64,000 nucleotides of DNA from Plut-88900 sp965116945 (GTDB taxonomy: Bacteria > Chloroflexota > Dehalococcoidia > Plut-88900): assembly GCA_965116945.1 (NCBI GenBank), contig OZ220734.1, forward strand, positions 1,426,001-1,490,000. Direction: 5' to 3'. Below the pieces are notes generated by a model. The model was not told where the DNA came from and made no database searches. It was given only the letters and a program-made list of their open reading frames with translations. A program made the position numbers and the translations under genes. Below are positions 26,366 through 34,452 of this stretch, in pieces; the first letter of the stretch is position 1; each line of letters starts with the position of its first letter.

Positions 26366-29300
26366 CTATGACTCGAATTGATCGGTCCAATCAGCCTGCT
26401 GGTCGTGGATGCCACCTTCCGACTCATACCTTGCGGCGAGTTGGCGCAAAAGGCTGGCGGTAAACGGCCACCGCGCTGCGGTCCTCACTGAGTCTTCACG
26501 ATACTTGTCTGAAAGCGATCGTTCCTGTACTCCACCATCTAACATCCCCCTCGACGTCATTCCACGAAGATTGCTCTTGCCGACAACGAAGCCAATCCCG
26601 ACATGACGCGAAGAAAATGAATCAAGCAGGTCTCGTACAGGCTCGCACGGCCAGATTCCATCTTCACCTACCGGAGAATTAGCAAGTACTTGGCCAATCT
26701 GCTGGTCCCCAATGACTTCTCGACTCCGTTCTGTACATAGGCGGCGCGCCTCATGGACCCATGTCGATAGGCTTTCGGCATCTACTGATCCATCTTCCAT
26801 TACACCAGGGAGAGTATGTAGTTTCCAGACGAGCGAGTATGCGAGTGTGGCACGGTGGTGCTGGGTTTGCTGGTCAACAACTTCATCGGCTTGGCCATCA
26901 GAGCGCTTGAATGCCCAGGTCATAAGGTCCGCAAAAAGCGCTGGATTCTTGGCCACCTGACGATGGAGTGCCAGATGAGGGCGATCGAATCTCAGAATGC
27001 CCACGAAGGGGATTTCAAGCGTGGCGATTAGATCATCAGGTACGTTGTCAGACTGGTCTAGTTTCTCCAAAAGACGTGCAACGCGGAATGCATCAATATG
27101 CGGCTCCTGGTCTGCGGAAGCTGCCAAATCACTAGGAACCGCCGCGAGAATCTGCACTACTAGCTGATCGGGCATGGGTTGTAGAGCGAGCCATCTCACA
27201 ACATCAGCTGACCGTTGGACCGAGAGAAGTTGTTGGACGGCAAATGCAAAGTCCTCTGATGCCAACCCAGAAAGAGTAAGCGGCCACAAAGACTTCCAAT
27301 AGGCAGTTTGTACTTCTTGGCTCTCGCTATCAAGCCTTTGCCATGTTTCTCGCAGTGCAGGTGCCACCAAATAGACATCCGCCAATGCCTGCGATGTGGA
27401 GTCTTCGGCCTTGATCCTGTCTATGGCTTCCTCAAGGATTCCCCAACCAGACTGTCTGAAGCCCTGCGCGAATGTACCTTGAGTGAATGCTCTCAACTTG
27501 GGTGCCGGCGATCCCAGGTGCTCCCACGCTAGGTCAACGACCAGTCTGGAGTCCATACTAGAGGCAAAGGAAACTCCGACTTGGCTTGGAGTCTCGGCAG
27601 CCTCTGCTAAGCTCAGGATCGCGGGAGGTTCTCCTCTTTCATAAGTGTCTCTGACCGCGGCCTTGCGAGCTTCTGCAACCTGGTTGTTTCTTTCGCTTAA
27701 GTCGTTGGGTTCCTGTACCAGATCCACAGGTGGTGGGTTAGGTGGTTCAGGCCAGCTATCAAACAGCCAGGCGTAGGCTGCAACAGGATCGGAGGGAGTC
27801 AGTGCTAGATAGACGGACATCAGAGCCTCGATATCCGTTGGGTCCATGGCCCAATCGGCATCCGGATAGCTGTTGTGGTGGTGTAAGACCTTCCGCAGTC
27901 TGGCCCAGAGGATCCCAACGTCTGGATGCTGTCTCAAGTTATCGGTATGCTGTGACAGCAGTCCTATTGCCTGCTGCCGTGCATCGCGAGAAAGCCTGGG
28001 GATAATCTCTACAAAGTCTGCCCATCTCGCGGAGTTATCCCCGACATAAGCGAATAGGAGTCTATCCATTTCGCTAATGAAAGCGTGGCAGTCTCCCACA
28101 GTTGGCCTTGGAACTCCGTCCTGACCCCATGGCCGCCAAGATGGCGGGTAACGATGAGTAACGTGATCATAGGAAGATGGATAAGCTCCTATGAGAAGTT
28201 GCCATCCTGCTCCAGGAACCGTGTCTAACAGCGAATTCAATGCTTCCAAGCGGTATTCATCTGAAACTTCCGAAAATCTGATCCACGGGAGGAAAAGGCT
28301 CTCAAGGCTCTCCATGGGTCTATTGGACACCTGGCCTCCTGGGTCGATTTCAGCAAGACGAGCAAGGATCCTTGCGACTCTTGCGAAGTGGTCTTGAGAC
28401 CAAGCAAGGCATTCCAGCGCCCACAGCAGACCGGCATGGGGAGTTCCTCCGAAAGTACCGGCGCCTTCCTGAGCAAAAAGATCTTCGAAAGGGCTTGGGA
28501 AGACGGAGATGTCCCTCTCAATCGCATCCAGGAGGGTGTCAGGGGACGCTTCGGCAAGAACTGGTAAATCATCACGGAGGGTTGCCCAAGATTGCCAGCC
28601 CCTGCCCTCTCCAAATGCGGTAGAGATCAGGCGCGCTGGCACGTACGCTGCACCCTCCCCATATTTCACCCGGTCGTGGTACGTACCCAACAATGCTAGG
28701 CTTCTTGCGACTCCCTCACGCACTGTCTCACTGTGCGGAAGCACCTTGCCCAAAATGCCCGCCATGGAGCGCTCTTCAACCGGCAATTCGAACTCGGGCG
28801 AGATTGTTCCAAACACATCGATGGCGACTTGCTCAAACCGGCTCACGTCTGAAGATGTCAGTCTTGGAGCGAGGAGGTGCCATGCCTCTTCATGAGAGAT
28901 GAGTCGCCAGCGGTTGCCAATTTTCGTCACTGGGGAGTCTGCTGACGACAACAGGTCTGTTAAGTCCCGCTCGACTGCCTCGTACGATTCCCCGACCACC
29001 TCTGTGACTATCGACTTGTCAACTTCATTATCGCCATCCCACTGCCCTACAAGAATGAGAGCGACAAGCGAATGAGGGGTGGAAGACGAAACCCATTCAG
29101 GCATCGGTCCGCCAGCTTCGTCAACCAATTGGCGGCGCATGATCGGCAGACGCCGGGCTGCGCTTCGAGTCAGCACACGAGCTTTCGCTTCGCTGAGGCC
29201 CATCTTTTCCAGCGCTTCTCGTGTCTCTTCCCGACCTAGCCGGGGCAACGTGACTCCAGTACCCCTCGGTTCCTGATGCCTGCCCAAAGGAGTCAGGACA

Positions 29301-30157
29301 TGGTGTCCTCTACCGACTGCCATTTGGGGAGACACATTGCCGCTAGAAAAATCGCGCACTAATACAAAGGGAGACTGATGTCCTTCAATGCTTCTCCAAG
29401 CATCTACGTTCTGTACCACGACAGCCCTTGTCATGAGTGTCGTCCCCCATTGGGAGCATTTGCTGTGGGTACTTGCTGCGAGGAATGCGATTGCCTCCTC
29501 TGGCGTGTCCCCCTGCAGGTAATAATGACTTGATTCGCCTTGAAACCACTGGGCAAGTCTATCTGCCTCGTCCTGACGACCTGCGGTTACTAGTTCAGGG
29601 GAGATTCTGGGGACGGCCACCGTTGACCAGTTTTCCCACCATTCATCCAGAGAGATGACTCCGGTAGCAGGAAGCTTGCCTATCAGACGGGCAAACCAAT
29701 GTGCGACCGCCGGTGCCTGTTCGAGCAAAGCCACAAGATCGTTCCCATCCAGTGCTCGCACATCGGCCCATTGGTGGTCCTCGCCGCGTTCGCTGGCCCA
29801 CTCCGACTTGGCATCCCATATACGAGGAGTAACGAACACGAATGATGTGGCAGGAATGTCCACACCTTCGGGATTTGCGGTCCGCTTCTCGTAGTCTTCG
29901 CTCGCCTTGCGTTTGGAGTCATTTCGGCAACTTACCTCCCAGGCTGAGGCGCCATCGGGAATCCATGGGTTCCCGTCCTTGACGTCGAGCAGGCCATCCC
30001 AGCCCGGCCGCCACACCGAACTCCCACTTGGCATGTAGAGGAGCGATGGCATAGGAGCCGTAGCCAGAATCAGCCGCCGCACGAGTTCGGGCAACTGATG
30101 TTGAGAGTCGGGCTTGTCAGCCCAGTTGGAAATCTCCGACGGGTCAAAAGGAATCAA
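26366..30157 (-). CDS. 1263-residue protein with nuclease-like N-terminus, candidate defence effector
   Basis: No named family recognised. Residues about 38-95 look like a restriction-endonuclease fold: LLYMPSGSSVWRPGWDG (Asp54), AWEVSCRND (Glu74) and a Lys-rich KRKASEDYEKRT. Residues about 100-160 continue with FVFVTPRIW and DVRALDGNDLVALLEQAP. Residues about 185-360 resemble a STAND-type NTPase (ADRLAQWFQGESSHYYLQGDT-like opening, HRR-like ends) but I see no GxxxxGK P-loop. The remaining 850 residues are helical and Trp-rich without clear repeats. Related large proteins occur in defence islands. It stands alone, on the opposite strand to the DUF1828 pair. Confidence 0.6.
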   Translation of the reverse strand: MIPFDPSEISNWADKPDSQHQLPELVRRLILATAPMPSLLYMPSGSSVWRPGWDGLLDVKDGNPWIPDGASAWEVSCRNDSKRKASEDYEKRTANPEGVDIPATSFVFVTPRIWDAKSEWASERGEDHQWADVRALDGNDLVALLEQAPAVAHWFARLIGKLPATGVISLDEWWENWSTVAVPRISPELVTAGRQDEADRLAQWFQGESSHYYLQGDTPEEAIAFLAASTHSKCSQWGTTLMTRAVVVQNVDAWRSIEGHQSPFVLVRDFSSGNVSPQMAVGRGHHVLTPLGRHQEPRGTGVTLPRLGREETREALEKMGLSEAKARVLTRSAARRLPIMRRQLVDEAGGPMPEWVSSSTPHSLVALILVGQWDGDNEVDKSIVTEVVGESYEAVERDLTDLLSSADSPVTKIGNRWRLISHEEAWHLLAPRLTSSDVSRFEQVAIDVFGTISPEFELPVEERSMAGILGKVLPHSETVREGVARSLALLGTYHDRVKYGEGAAYVPARLISTAFGEGRGWQSWATLRDDLPVLAEASPDTLLDAIERDISVFPSPFEDLFAQEGAGTFGGTPHAGLLWALECLAWSQDHFARVARILARLAEIDPGGQVSNRPMESLESLFLPWIRFSEVSDEYRLEALNSLLDTVPGAGWQLLIGAYPSSYDHVTHRYPPSWRPWGQDGVPRPTVGDCHAFISEMDRLLFAYVGDNSARWADFVEIIPRLSRDARQQAIGLLSQHTDNLRQHPDVGILWARLRKVLHHHNSYPDADWAMDPTDIEALMSVYLALTPSDPVAAYAWLFDSWPEPPNPPPVDLVQEPNDLSERNNQVAEARKAAVRDTYERGEPPAILSLAEAAETPSQVGVSFASSMDSRLVVDLAWEHLGSPAPKLRAFTQGTFAQGFRQSGWGILEEAIDRIKAEDSTSQALADVYLVAPALRETWQRLDSESQEVQTAYWKSLWPLTLSGLASEDFAFAVQQLLSVQRSADVVRWLALQPMPDQLVVQILAAVPSDLAASADQEPHIDAFRVARLLEKLDQSDNVPDDLIATLEIPFVGILRFDRPHLALHRQVAKNPALFADLMTWAFKRSDGQADEVVDQQTQHHRATLAYSLVWKLHTLPGVMEDGSVDAESLSTWVHEARRLCTERSREVIGDQQIGQVLANSPVGEDGIWPCEPVRDLLDSFSSRHVGIGFVVGKSNLRGMTSRGMLDGGVQERSLSDKYREDSVRTAARWPFTASLLRQLAARYESEGGIHDQQADWTDQFES

Positions 30158-30409
30158 GGAAGTGTCGTCCTCTGATACGGTTCAAATTGGGTGAACATCC
30201 CTTACGCCCAAGTGCTACTGTCTACGACCAGAGTGAGGTTGTAGGGCGCAATGACCTCATCTAGGTGTACAAAACCGTGTTTGGCAGATAGTACGAACCA
30301 CGGATAACCCGAGCTGACCGCATATGTGCGCGTCTTTCCGAACCGCGTAGAAGTGTACAGGGCCCCGTCCTACTCAAGCCACCCACCTCGGCTATTGCCT
30401 GATGCGCGT

Positions 30410-30437
30410 ACGGCCCACCTCCCTTGAGGTGGGCCGT
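30410..30437. terminator. Perfect 12-bp hairpin in the space between the large gene and the HEPN-like pseudogene
   Basis: ACGGCCCACCTC and GAGGTGGGCCGT are exact reverse complements around a CCTT loop. No T tract follows on either strand, so it may be a bidirectional block or a structural element rather than a standard terminator. The rest of the 392-base space (30,158-30,549) holds only the promoter listed next. Confidence 0.5.
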
Positions 30438-30499
30438 TGGTATGCTTGTGCATTCTACCACGCACTCATTCGTCATTAGAGGAAGGAGAAAAACTCCAG

Positions 30500-30529
30500 T
30501 TGACACCCCTCAAACAGCACCAATAGACT
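30500..30529 (+). promoter_or_regulatory. Sigma70-type promoter of the HEPN-like pseudogene
   Basis: TTGACA (30,500-30,505), an 18-base spacer and TAGACT (30,524-30,529). The same promoter, including AGTTGACACCCC and CACCAATAGACTTG, stands before the intact copy on the other strand, so the duplication included the control region. Confidence 0.65.
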
Positions 30530-30549
30530 TGAACTGAAGGTGGGGTAGC

Positions 30550-30997
30550 ATGACAACCGAGACAAAACCCAAGCCAATCGAGACCACCTTGTCCACAGCA
30601 GGTGACTTTTCCAGAACACAAAACAACGGCTTGAAAAGGGCGACAGACTATAGGCGGCTGAGAAGGCCTGGGGAGTGGTAGCCCATCGGGTCAAGGCCAT
30701 CACTCGACAGCGCGGATGAAAATACGACACCCACACGGATTTTCACAAGATGAGAGGGCGCATTGCCAGACTGACAGACAACCCCGAGTGGACCGACGTG
30801 TTGCTGGATAAGGCCAATGGGCTTCATATCAATTTCAACCCAAGCGCAGCGTTCGGCGGCCCAGCCGTCGTGATGCGGGTAGCGAGATCGGTAGCGCAGG
30901 ATGGCCCATAATTACACCTACGCATCGGGAGCGGCGACCCCCGGCCACTGGAGACCGGCCCTCTACGCAGAAAAGCCTAGACAAGGGGAAGCGTTGA
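30550..30997 (+). pseudogene. Decayed copy of the HEPN-like gene
   Basis: Translated by hand, this matches the intact protein at 34,852-35,403 across its length but in shifting frames. The start reads MTTETKPKPIETT against MTTQTNRKPIESH. After a frame change comes EKGDRL, a stop, AAEKAWGVVAHRVKAITRQRG, a TGA where the intact copy has Trp, then YDTHTDFHKMRGRIARLTDN and LLDKANGLHINFN. The end reads KSLDKGKR then stop, as in the intact protein. About 100 bases are missing relative to it. The gene is therefore dead, although its promoter is intact. Confidence 0.82.
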
Positions 30998-31125
30998 ACC
31001 CAGCTATCAGCGCCTACCTAGAGTAAACCAACGCAAGGGGTGTTCATCTGAATTATCTATCTGACTACAGACCTCTAGGTCGTTGGTCCTGACAGCCAAC
31101 TGCTTGTTTCCTAACAGGATTAACT

Positions 31126-31590
31126 ATGGAGACTTTGGACTTGCAGCTGCAGGTCTCGGGGCATGAAATGGTGGATAGTGATGTCAGAGAGATTCTAAAT
31201 GACATCCAAGCCTTTGCACCATTGTCCCATACGGCACAGGCAAAGTTCCTTAAGAACATTAATCTCGGATCAAACACGCATGTCCTGCAGGTCCAAGAGG
31301 CCGCAGTCATAATTGATGAGCAATGGGTAGTTTCGGTCCATGCTCATAAGTTGCACCAATGCGTGTCCGCAATGGCGGTGTTCCTGAACGAGGTTGGAGG
31401 AGCAATGGAGACTAGGATCTCAATAGAAGTCCTCGACAGAGTTAACGACGATGGCCTCCCGCTGGCGAGCGCTTTGGAGCGGCAAGTTAGAATGGAACGA
31501 CTTGGCCAATATATTGAAAAAGGAATATTCCTTCTCTTCGGAGCCCTAATCAGCTTGGCAATCGCTATAGGATGGGATCTGTTGTCATGA
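31126..31590 (+). CDS. C-terminally membrane-anchored protein coupled to a nuclease
   Basis: A 154-residue product with no family recognised. Residues 1-125 are soluble, with helices and short strands (LQLQVSGHEMVDSDVREIL, SALERQVRMERLGQY). A single hydrophobic helix at about 131-152 (GIFLLFGALISLAIAIGW) ends the protein, giving a tail-anchored layout. The stop overlaps the next ATG (ATGA), so it is translated together with a PD-(D/E)xK-type nuclease. This suggests a membrane sensor or anchor for the nuclease. It begins 128 bases after the HEPN-like pseudogene. Confidence 0.65.
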   Translation: METLDLQLQVSGHEMVDSDVREILNDIQAFAPLSHTAQAKFLKNINLGSNTHVLQVQEAAVIIDEQWVVSVHAHKLHQCVSAMAVFLNEVGGAMETRISIEVLDRVNDDGLPLASALERQVRMERLGQYIEKGIFLLFGALISLAIAIGWDLLS

Positions 31591-31988
31591 CTGCGAATGT
31601 GGGAGTCCACTTCATTTTAGAGGTGTTGGAAGACATCAGGAAGTTGGGGTATAAAGCAACAGCAAACCCGACTACCATTCCCAATCACAAATTTTGGAGT
31701 GATGGCCTAGCTTCACTAATTCGAGGTCCAAAATATCGGCCGGACATTCTGGTCGAACATGCCGGCCAATTTGTGCTGGTGGAGACGAAAACAGGCCACG
31801 TCCTTCTTGGGAGCGTGGTTCGTGCTCGCAATTATGCCATACACTTCGGCGCCAAGGTTGTTTTGTGTGTTCCAGACGAGTCCTATCCAATCATTCCCGA
31901 GAGCGTGAAGGAGTTCGCCGAAGGCAACATTGTTCAGCTATGCTCCAAATCTGAGCTCGGTGATACCCTTAAGAGGATCTTGGAGTAA
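31587..31988 (+). CDS. Small PD-(D/E)xK-type restriction-endonuclease-fold protein
   Basis: From the coupled ATG the protein is 133 residues, little more than the minimal nuclease core. Asp53 in YRPDILVEH and Glu67-x-Lys69 in LVETKTG form the textbook PD...ExK active site on adjacent strands. An N-terminal helix (FILEVLEDIRKLGY) would carry the first core helix, and a later SVVRARNYAIHFG helix plus KVVLCVPDE strand complete the fold. It could cut DNA, or be a nuclease-fold sensor. The ExK is intact, so activity is plausible. Confidence 0.75.
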   Translation: MTANVGVHFILEVLEDIRKLGYKATANPTTIPNHKFWSDGLASLIRGPKYRPDILVEHAGQFVLVETKTGHVLLGSVVRARNYAIHFGAKVVLCVPDESYPIIPESVKEFAEGNIVQLCSKSELGDTLKRILE

Positions 31989-32050
31989 TAGCACGTTATA
32001 TCCGTGGAAGTCAGTGACTTTGTCCACACACAACCATTGATCTGAGAGTA

Positions 32051-32209
32051 ATGATGCCAGTAGTAATCTTTATTGTAGGACTTGTAGCAGTACTTGGCGG
32101 CGCGTTTTTGGTAAGAAATCAAGTAGGTCAGTTTGGCGTCCCAATATTCCTAGCAGGGCTGATCTGCTGTGTAATTGGTGTAATAACCCTTTACTTTGCT
32201 GTTTTTTGA
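32051..32209 (+). CDS. 52-residue membrane peptide with two hydrophobic helices
   Basis: Two adjacent ATGs start a 52-residue frame. Helix 1 (PVVIFIVGLVAVLGGAFLV) and helix 2 (VPIFLAGLICCVIGVITLYF) are joined by RNQVGQFG. A short GAGAGTA lies before the start. It follows the nuclease gene by 62 bases on the same strand. Small two-helix membrane proteins often accompany toxin or defence genes as pores or immunity factors; that role is inference only. Codon use is AT-rich like its neighbours. Confidence 0.55.
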   Translation: MMPVVIFIVGLVAVLGGAFLVRNQVGQFGVPIFLAGLICCVIGVITLYFAVF

Positions 32210-32720
32210 AGTCGGTCTACAACCTGCCGTTCAGGCCCCTGGAGTGGAGGTTCTAAAGGCTATGGAGCTCGTCCTTGAAACGCAAGCTGGCGGCGCAAGC
32301 TAAGACTACAATCTAGGAGCGGGGGGACAACAATTCCCTTAGCCGTTCTGTACCCCTCTGATTCGACCTATTGGTCCTATCGAGACGACGAAGGCAAGTA
32401 CTTTCACTGCCCAGCTGAAGTTAACTTAACAGGCAAGCAGGCCTTTGAACTCGCATGCGCTCTCATTCAAATGGCAAAATTAAGTCTATAGGTCTAGTGG
32501 GTATCATCGTATACGATTCTCACCGAAACCGTAGGTGTAGTTTGGGCAGCGTGTACCGGAGAAATGAGCAGACGCATCACATAGGGGCTCTTCGCAAAAC
32601 TCTTGCCCCATGACCATATCCTTCTGGAACTCCCTGATGAGCACCCCAATACCATGACGAAGGATCAAAGGCGACAATTCCTTGCCGGGTGCGCGAACAA
32701 ACCAGTCGCATTGCCCTTGC
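32210..32720. other. Space without a confident gene
   Basis: A start-less open stretch at about 32,270-32,490 on the plus strand reads protein-like (YPSDSTYWSYRDDEGKYF, NLTGKQAFELACALIQMAK) but has an in-frame TGA upstream and no ATG or GTG, so it may be the remnant of a lost gene. A 97-codon minus-strand frame at 32,504-32,797 conflicts with the better gene at 32,721. Confidence 0.5.
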
Positions 32721-32981
32721 CTAGGATTGCCTGAGCTCGTCAAAATGCGCTTCGGCAGGCTTATCGGTAGCGGCAACCACTCCAGCCAGATGCACAATGG
32801 TGTCTAGCTGGTGTTGCTCTAGACGTAACACAGCCTTATTTAGGTAGCCCTTGCCCTCAATCGTCACAAGGTACTCTTTGCTGTCCGCTTCATTGTTGGG
32901 CCTCTTAACTTTGATGCGTCCAGGACTAAGGCTACCTCCATAGTCATATGGATTCGACGAGTACCGAATGGTAATGTTCAT
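32721..32981 (-). CDS. Small hypothetical protein
   Basis: An 86-residue product with a good ribosome site (AAGAGGAAAC) seven bases before the ATG. Mixed strand and helix: MNITIRYSSNPYDYGG, a KVKRP-NNEADSKEYLVTIEGKG strand pair and a helix LNKAVLRLEQHQLDTIVHLAG. Charged and soluble, without Cys or membrane segments. It follows the KilA-N gene on the same strand, with a 123-base gap. I do not recognise it. The start signal is the main support that it is coding. Confidence 0.5.
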   Translation of the reverse strand: MNITIRYSSNPYDYGGSLSPGRIKVKRPNNEADSKEYLVTIEGKGYLNKAVLRLEQHQLDTIVHLAGVVAATDKPAEAHFDELRQS

Positions 32982-33104
32982 TTGTTTCCTCTTGAGATAG
33001 CAGGCATTTGCCCTGTTCTTGTACGTACTCCTCTACGGATTGATGAGGCTGGTTGGTCAGACGCGTGGCCTGAGGCGATTCGAGAGGTTGAAGTTAGGAT
33101 CACA

Positions 33105-33905
33105 CTACGCTGGCGGCAATTGCAAAATTGTCCCCAACACTGGCACGGCTTGCGGGAGCCTGTCAGCAAAATATGCTTCGGCTCGTTCTGGAAGCCACAC
33201 TCCGTGAAAATATTTGCGAAAGTCTGGTAGATGTTCGACAGGATACAGACGTGCCTGTACAGGCATCCTTGAAGAATCGGCAAACTCGTGCTCATAGGTC
33301 GGGAATTGCTCTGGGCTTATCCCCCTACGCCTGAGGAAGGCGGAGAACATACGCCCAGTGGAGATGTCGGGCATCATACTGTCCGGTGGGATGATCCCAT
33401 AGTCTTCCAGTGGGGCCAAAAGGTTCAGGTAGATTTCGTTCAACATCGAGAAATAGTCAGGCGGAACCTTAGAGCGGTTCTTCAGGAAGCGCTGGACGTG
33501 TACCGGCATGTAGGGCTGTACCTTGCCCTCCATCCAGTCGAATACCCACTTGCTCACCTTGACGGCGAAGCTGGGGGAAAGCCATTGCCCTAGATTTATC
33601 GCTACCTGTGGATGTACCCATGTGCCTTGTGGCACCTTATCACCTCGTCCTCGAATGACCTGGACTAAGTTAGAAACGGGAATTCCCGTTTCTAATGAAA
33701 GTTCCTTAAGGAACTCTGTGGTCTGACTAAGGCGATAATAGTCATGCAGCCTTTTGCCCGTCTGCTGGCACAGGGCAGTTGCATTGATGTAGCCGTCTCG
33801 GGGCCGCTGAGGGACTATGGCCCCTTCGATCTCGTGCTCGATAAGTATGCCCTGGCGCGCTAACTCCATAGGAATTGATGGGACGAGGGCTACTTTCTTC
33901 TGCAT
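33105..33905 (-). CDS. KilA-N domain protein resembling the BstA group
   Basis: A 266-residue product. KilA-N domain at about residues 37-127: YINATALCQQTGKRLHDYY, IRGRGDKVPQGTWVHPQVA, LGQWLSPSFAVKVSKWVFDW. KilA-N is a DNA-binding domain of phage and mobile-element proteins. Residues 145-265 (PPDYFSMLNEIYLNL, MPDISTGRMFSAFLRRRG, ARLYPVEHLPDFRKYF, closing LQLPPA) match from memory the C-terminal part of KilA-N proteins of the BstA type, which abort phage infection. Two perfect palindromes lie back to back in the coding sequence at codons 64-79. Divergent from a small membrane-protein gene, with an operator-like repeat between. Confidence 0.8.
   Translation of the reverse strand: MQKKVALVPSIPMELARQGILIEHEIEGAIVPQRPRDGYINATALCQQTGKRLHDYYRLSQTTEFLKELSLETGIPVSNLVQVIRGRGDKVPQGTWVHPQVAINLGQWLSPSFAVKVSKWVFDWMEGKVQPYMPVHVQRFLKNRSKVPPDYFSMLNEIYLNLLAPLEDYGIIPPDSMMPDISTGRMFSAFLRRRGISPEQFPTYEHEFADSSRMPVQARLYPVEHLPDFRKYFHGVWLPERAEAYFADRLPQAVPVLGTILQLPPA
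33670..33715. repeat. Twin perfect palindromes inside the KilA-N coding sequence
   Basis: 33,670-33,695 is a 26-bp perfect palindrome (TTAGAAACGGGAA plus its reverse complement). Four bases on, 33,700-33,715 is a 16-bp perfect palindrome (AGTTCCTT plus its reverse complement). Both encode part of the KilA-N domain (EFLKELSLETGIPVSN). Confidence 0.9.
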
Positions 33906-33997
33906 ACGGGGTCCCTTTCAGGTAGGTCCGGGGGCTGGTGCTTTGACGCTAGAGCTTACCAGAAATCCACTTGGGGCGCGTAGCAAGGACTCTCCCA

Positions 33998-34022
33998 TTT
34001 GTATAGCTCTCCGATATACAAA
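33998..34022. promoter_or_regulatory. Operator-like inverted repeat in the divergent space before the KilA-N gene
   Basis: TTTGTATA, nine bases, TATACAAA. It is an 8-bp perfect inverted repeat about 95 bases upstream of the KilA-N start. The spacing suits a dimeric regulator on one DNA face, possibly the KilA-N protein itself (inference). Confidence 0.5.
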
Positions 34023-34041
34023 ACTGTGATAGACTCAGGCC

Positions 34042-34139
34042 GCCACAGTAGCCTCTAGGGGATGCGCGAGACCGCCATGTCGGGAGCGGGATATCGCGCC
34101 CCCTTGATGGCGTCCCGCGTTGGCCGAGGCTACTGTGGC
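34042..34139. ncRNA. Candidate structured element, 98-base stem-loop
   Basis: GCCACAGTAGCCTC (34,042-34,055) and GAGGCTACTGTGGC (34,126-34,139) are a perfect 14-bp terminal stem. Inside, CGCCAT pairs with ATGGCG and flanking GCGCGA/CCCGCG and GCGGGA/TCCCGC segments can extend pairing. This is either a structured RNA, a leader element of the following gene, or a palindromic mobile remnant. The strand of transcription is not determined. Confidence 0.45.
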
Positions 34140-34175
34140 AAGTGTCTCGAACCCGACCAGCCACAAGGGGGTTCC

Positions 34176-34391
34176 ATGCGGTATTGCAGTTATGCGTGTT
34201 TCGGTCTGGTGCTCGTGTTTCTCGCCAGCCTGCTCCTAGGGGTAGTGATGTCCGGTTGGAGCATCGTTACGATCATCGGCCATCTAGTCGCGATAGCCGT
34301 CTTTCTCACGGCTGGCCTCGGGCTGAGGCAGCACTCCCAGCGGATTCAGGCACTGGAAAATGCCGTCAACAGGGGGGAGGCCGATAGCTGA
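34176..34391 (+). CDS. Small two-helix membrane protein
   Basis: A 71-residue product from the ATG preceded by AAGGGGGTTCC. Two hydrophobic helices (CFGLVLVFLASLLLGVVM and IVTIIGHLVAIAVFLTAGLG) are followed by a charged, helical tail (RQHSQRIQALENAVNRGE) that may be a short coiled coil. The frame continues 38 codons upstream through the structured element, but that part is unlikely to be coding. A strong hairpin 15 bases after the stop may end the transcript. Function unknown. Confidence 0.55.
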   Translation: MRYCSYACFGLVLVFLASLLLGVVMSGWSIVTIIGHLVAIAVFLTAGLGLRQHSQRIQALENAVNRGEADS

Positions 34392-34405
34392 TCGGTAGTC
34401 GGGGG

Positions 34406-34452
34406 CCTATAGTTGGGGCGTCTGCCTTCAAGGTGGGCGCCTTAACTATAGG
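34406..34452 (+). terminator. Long hairpin after the small membrane-protein gene
   Basis: CCTATAGTT pairs with AACTATAGG, and inside it GGCG/CGCC and CCTT/AAGG continue the stem to a tiny loop. It is nearly fully paired across 47 bases. No T tract follows, so it may be a processed structure rather than a standard terminator. Confidence 0.5.

Noticed and set aside
26160..26390. A 76-codon minus-strand frame at the end of the 1263-residue gene
   Set aside because: No start signal and low-complexity sequence. It could be a small coupled gene but there is no support.
30550..30997. In-frame TGA in the HEPN-like copy as possible selenocysteine, given selA nearby
   Set aside because: The intact copy has Trp here, other stops and frame shifts occur in the same copy, and no SECIS-like hairpin was evident.
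32270..32490. Protein-like open stretch on the plus strand
   Set aside because: No start codon follows the in-frame TGA, so it cannot be called a gene. Possibly a remnant.
32504..32797. A 97-codon minus-strand frame
   Set aside because: Overlaps the better supported gene at 32,721 and lacks a clear ribosome site.
34062..34175. Upstream start for the small membrane protein
   Set aside because: This part coincides with the stem-loop element. The later ATG has a good ribosome site.
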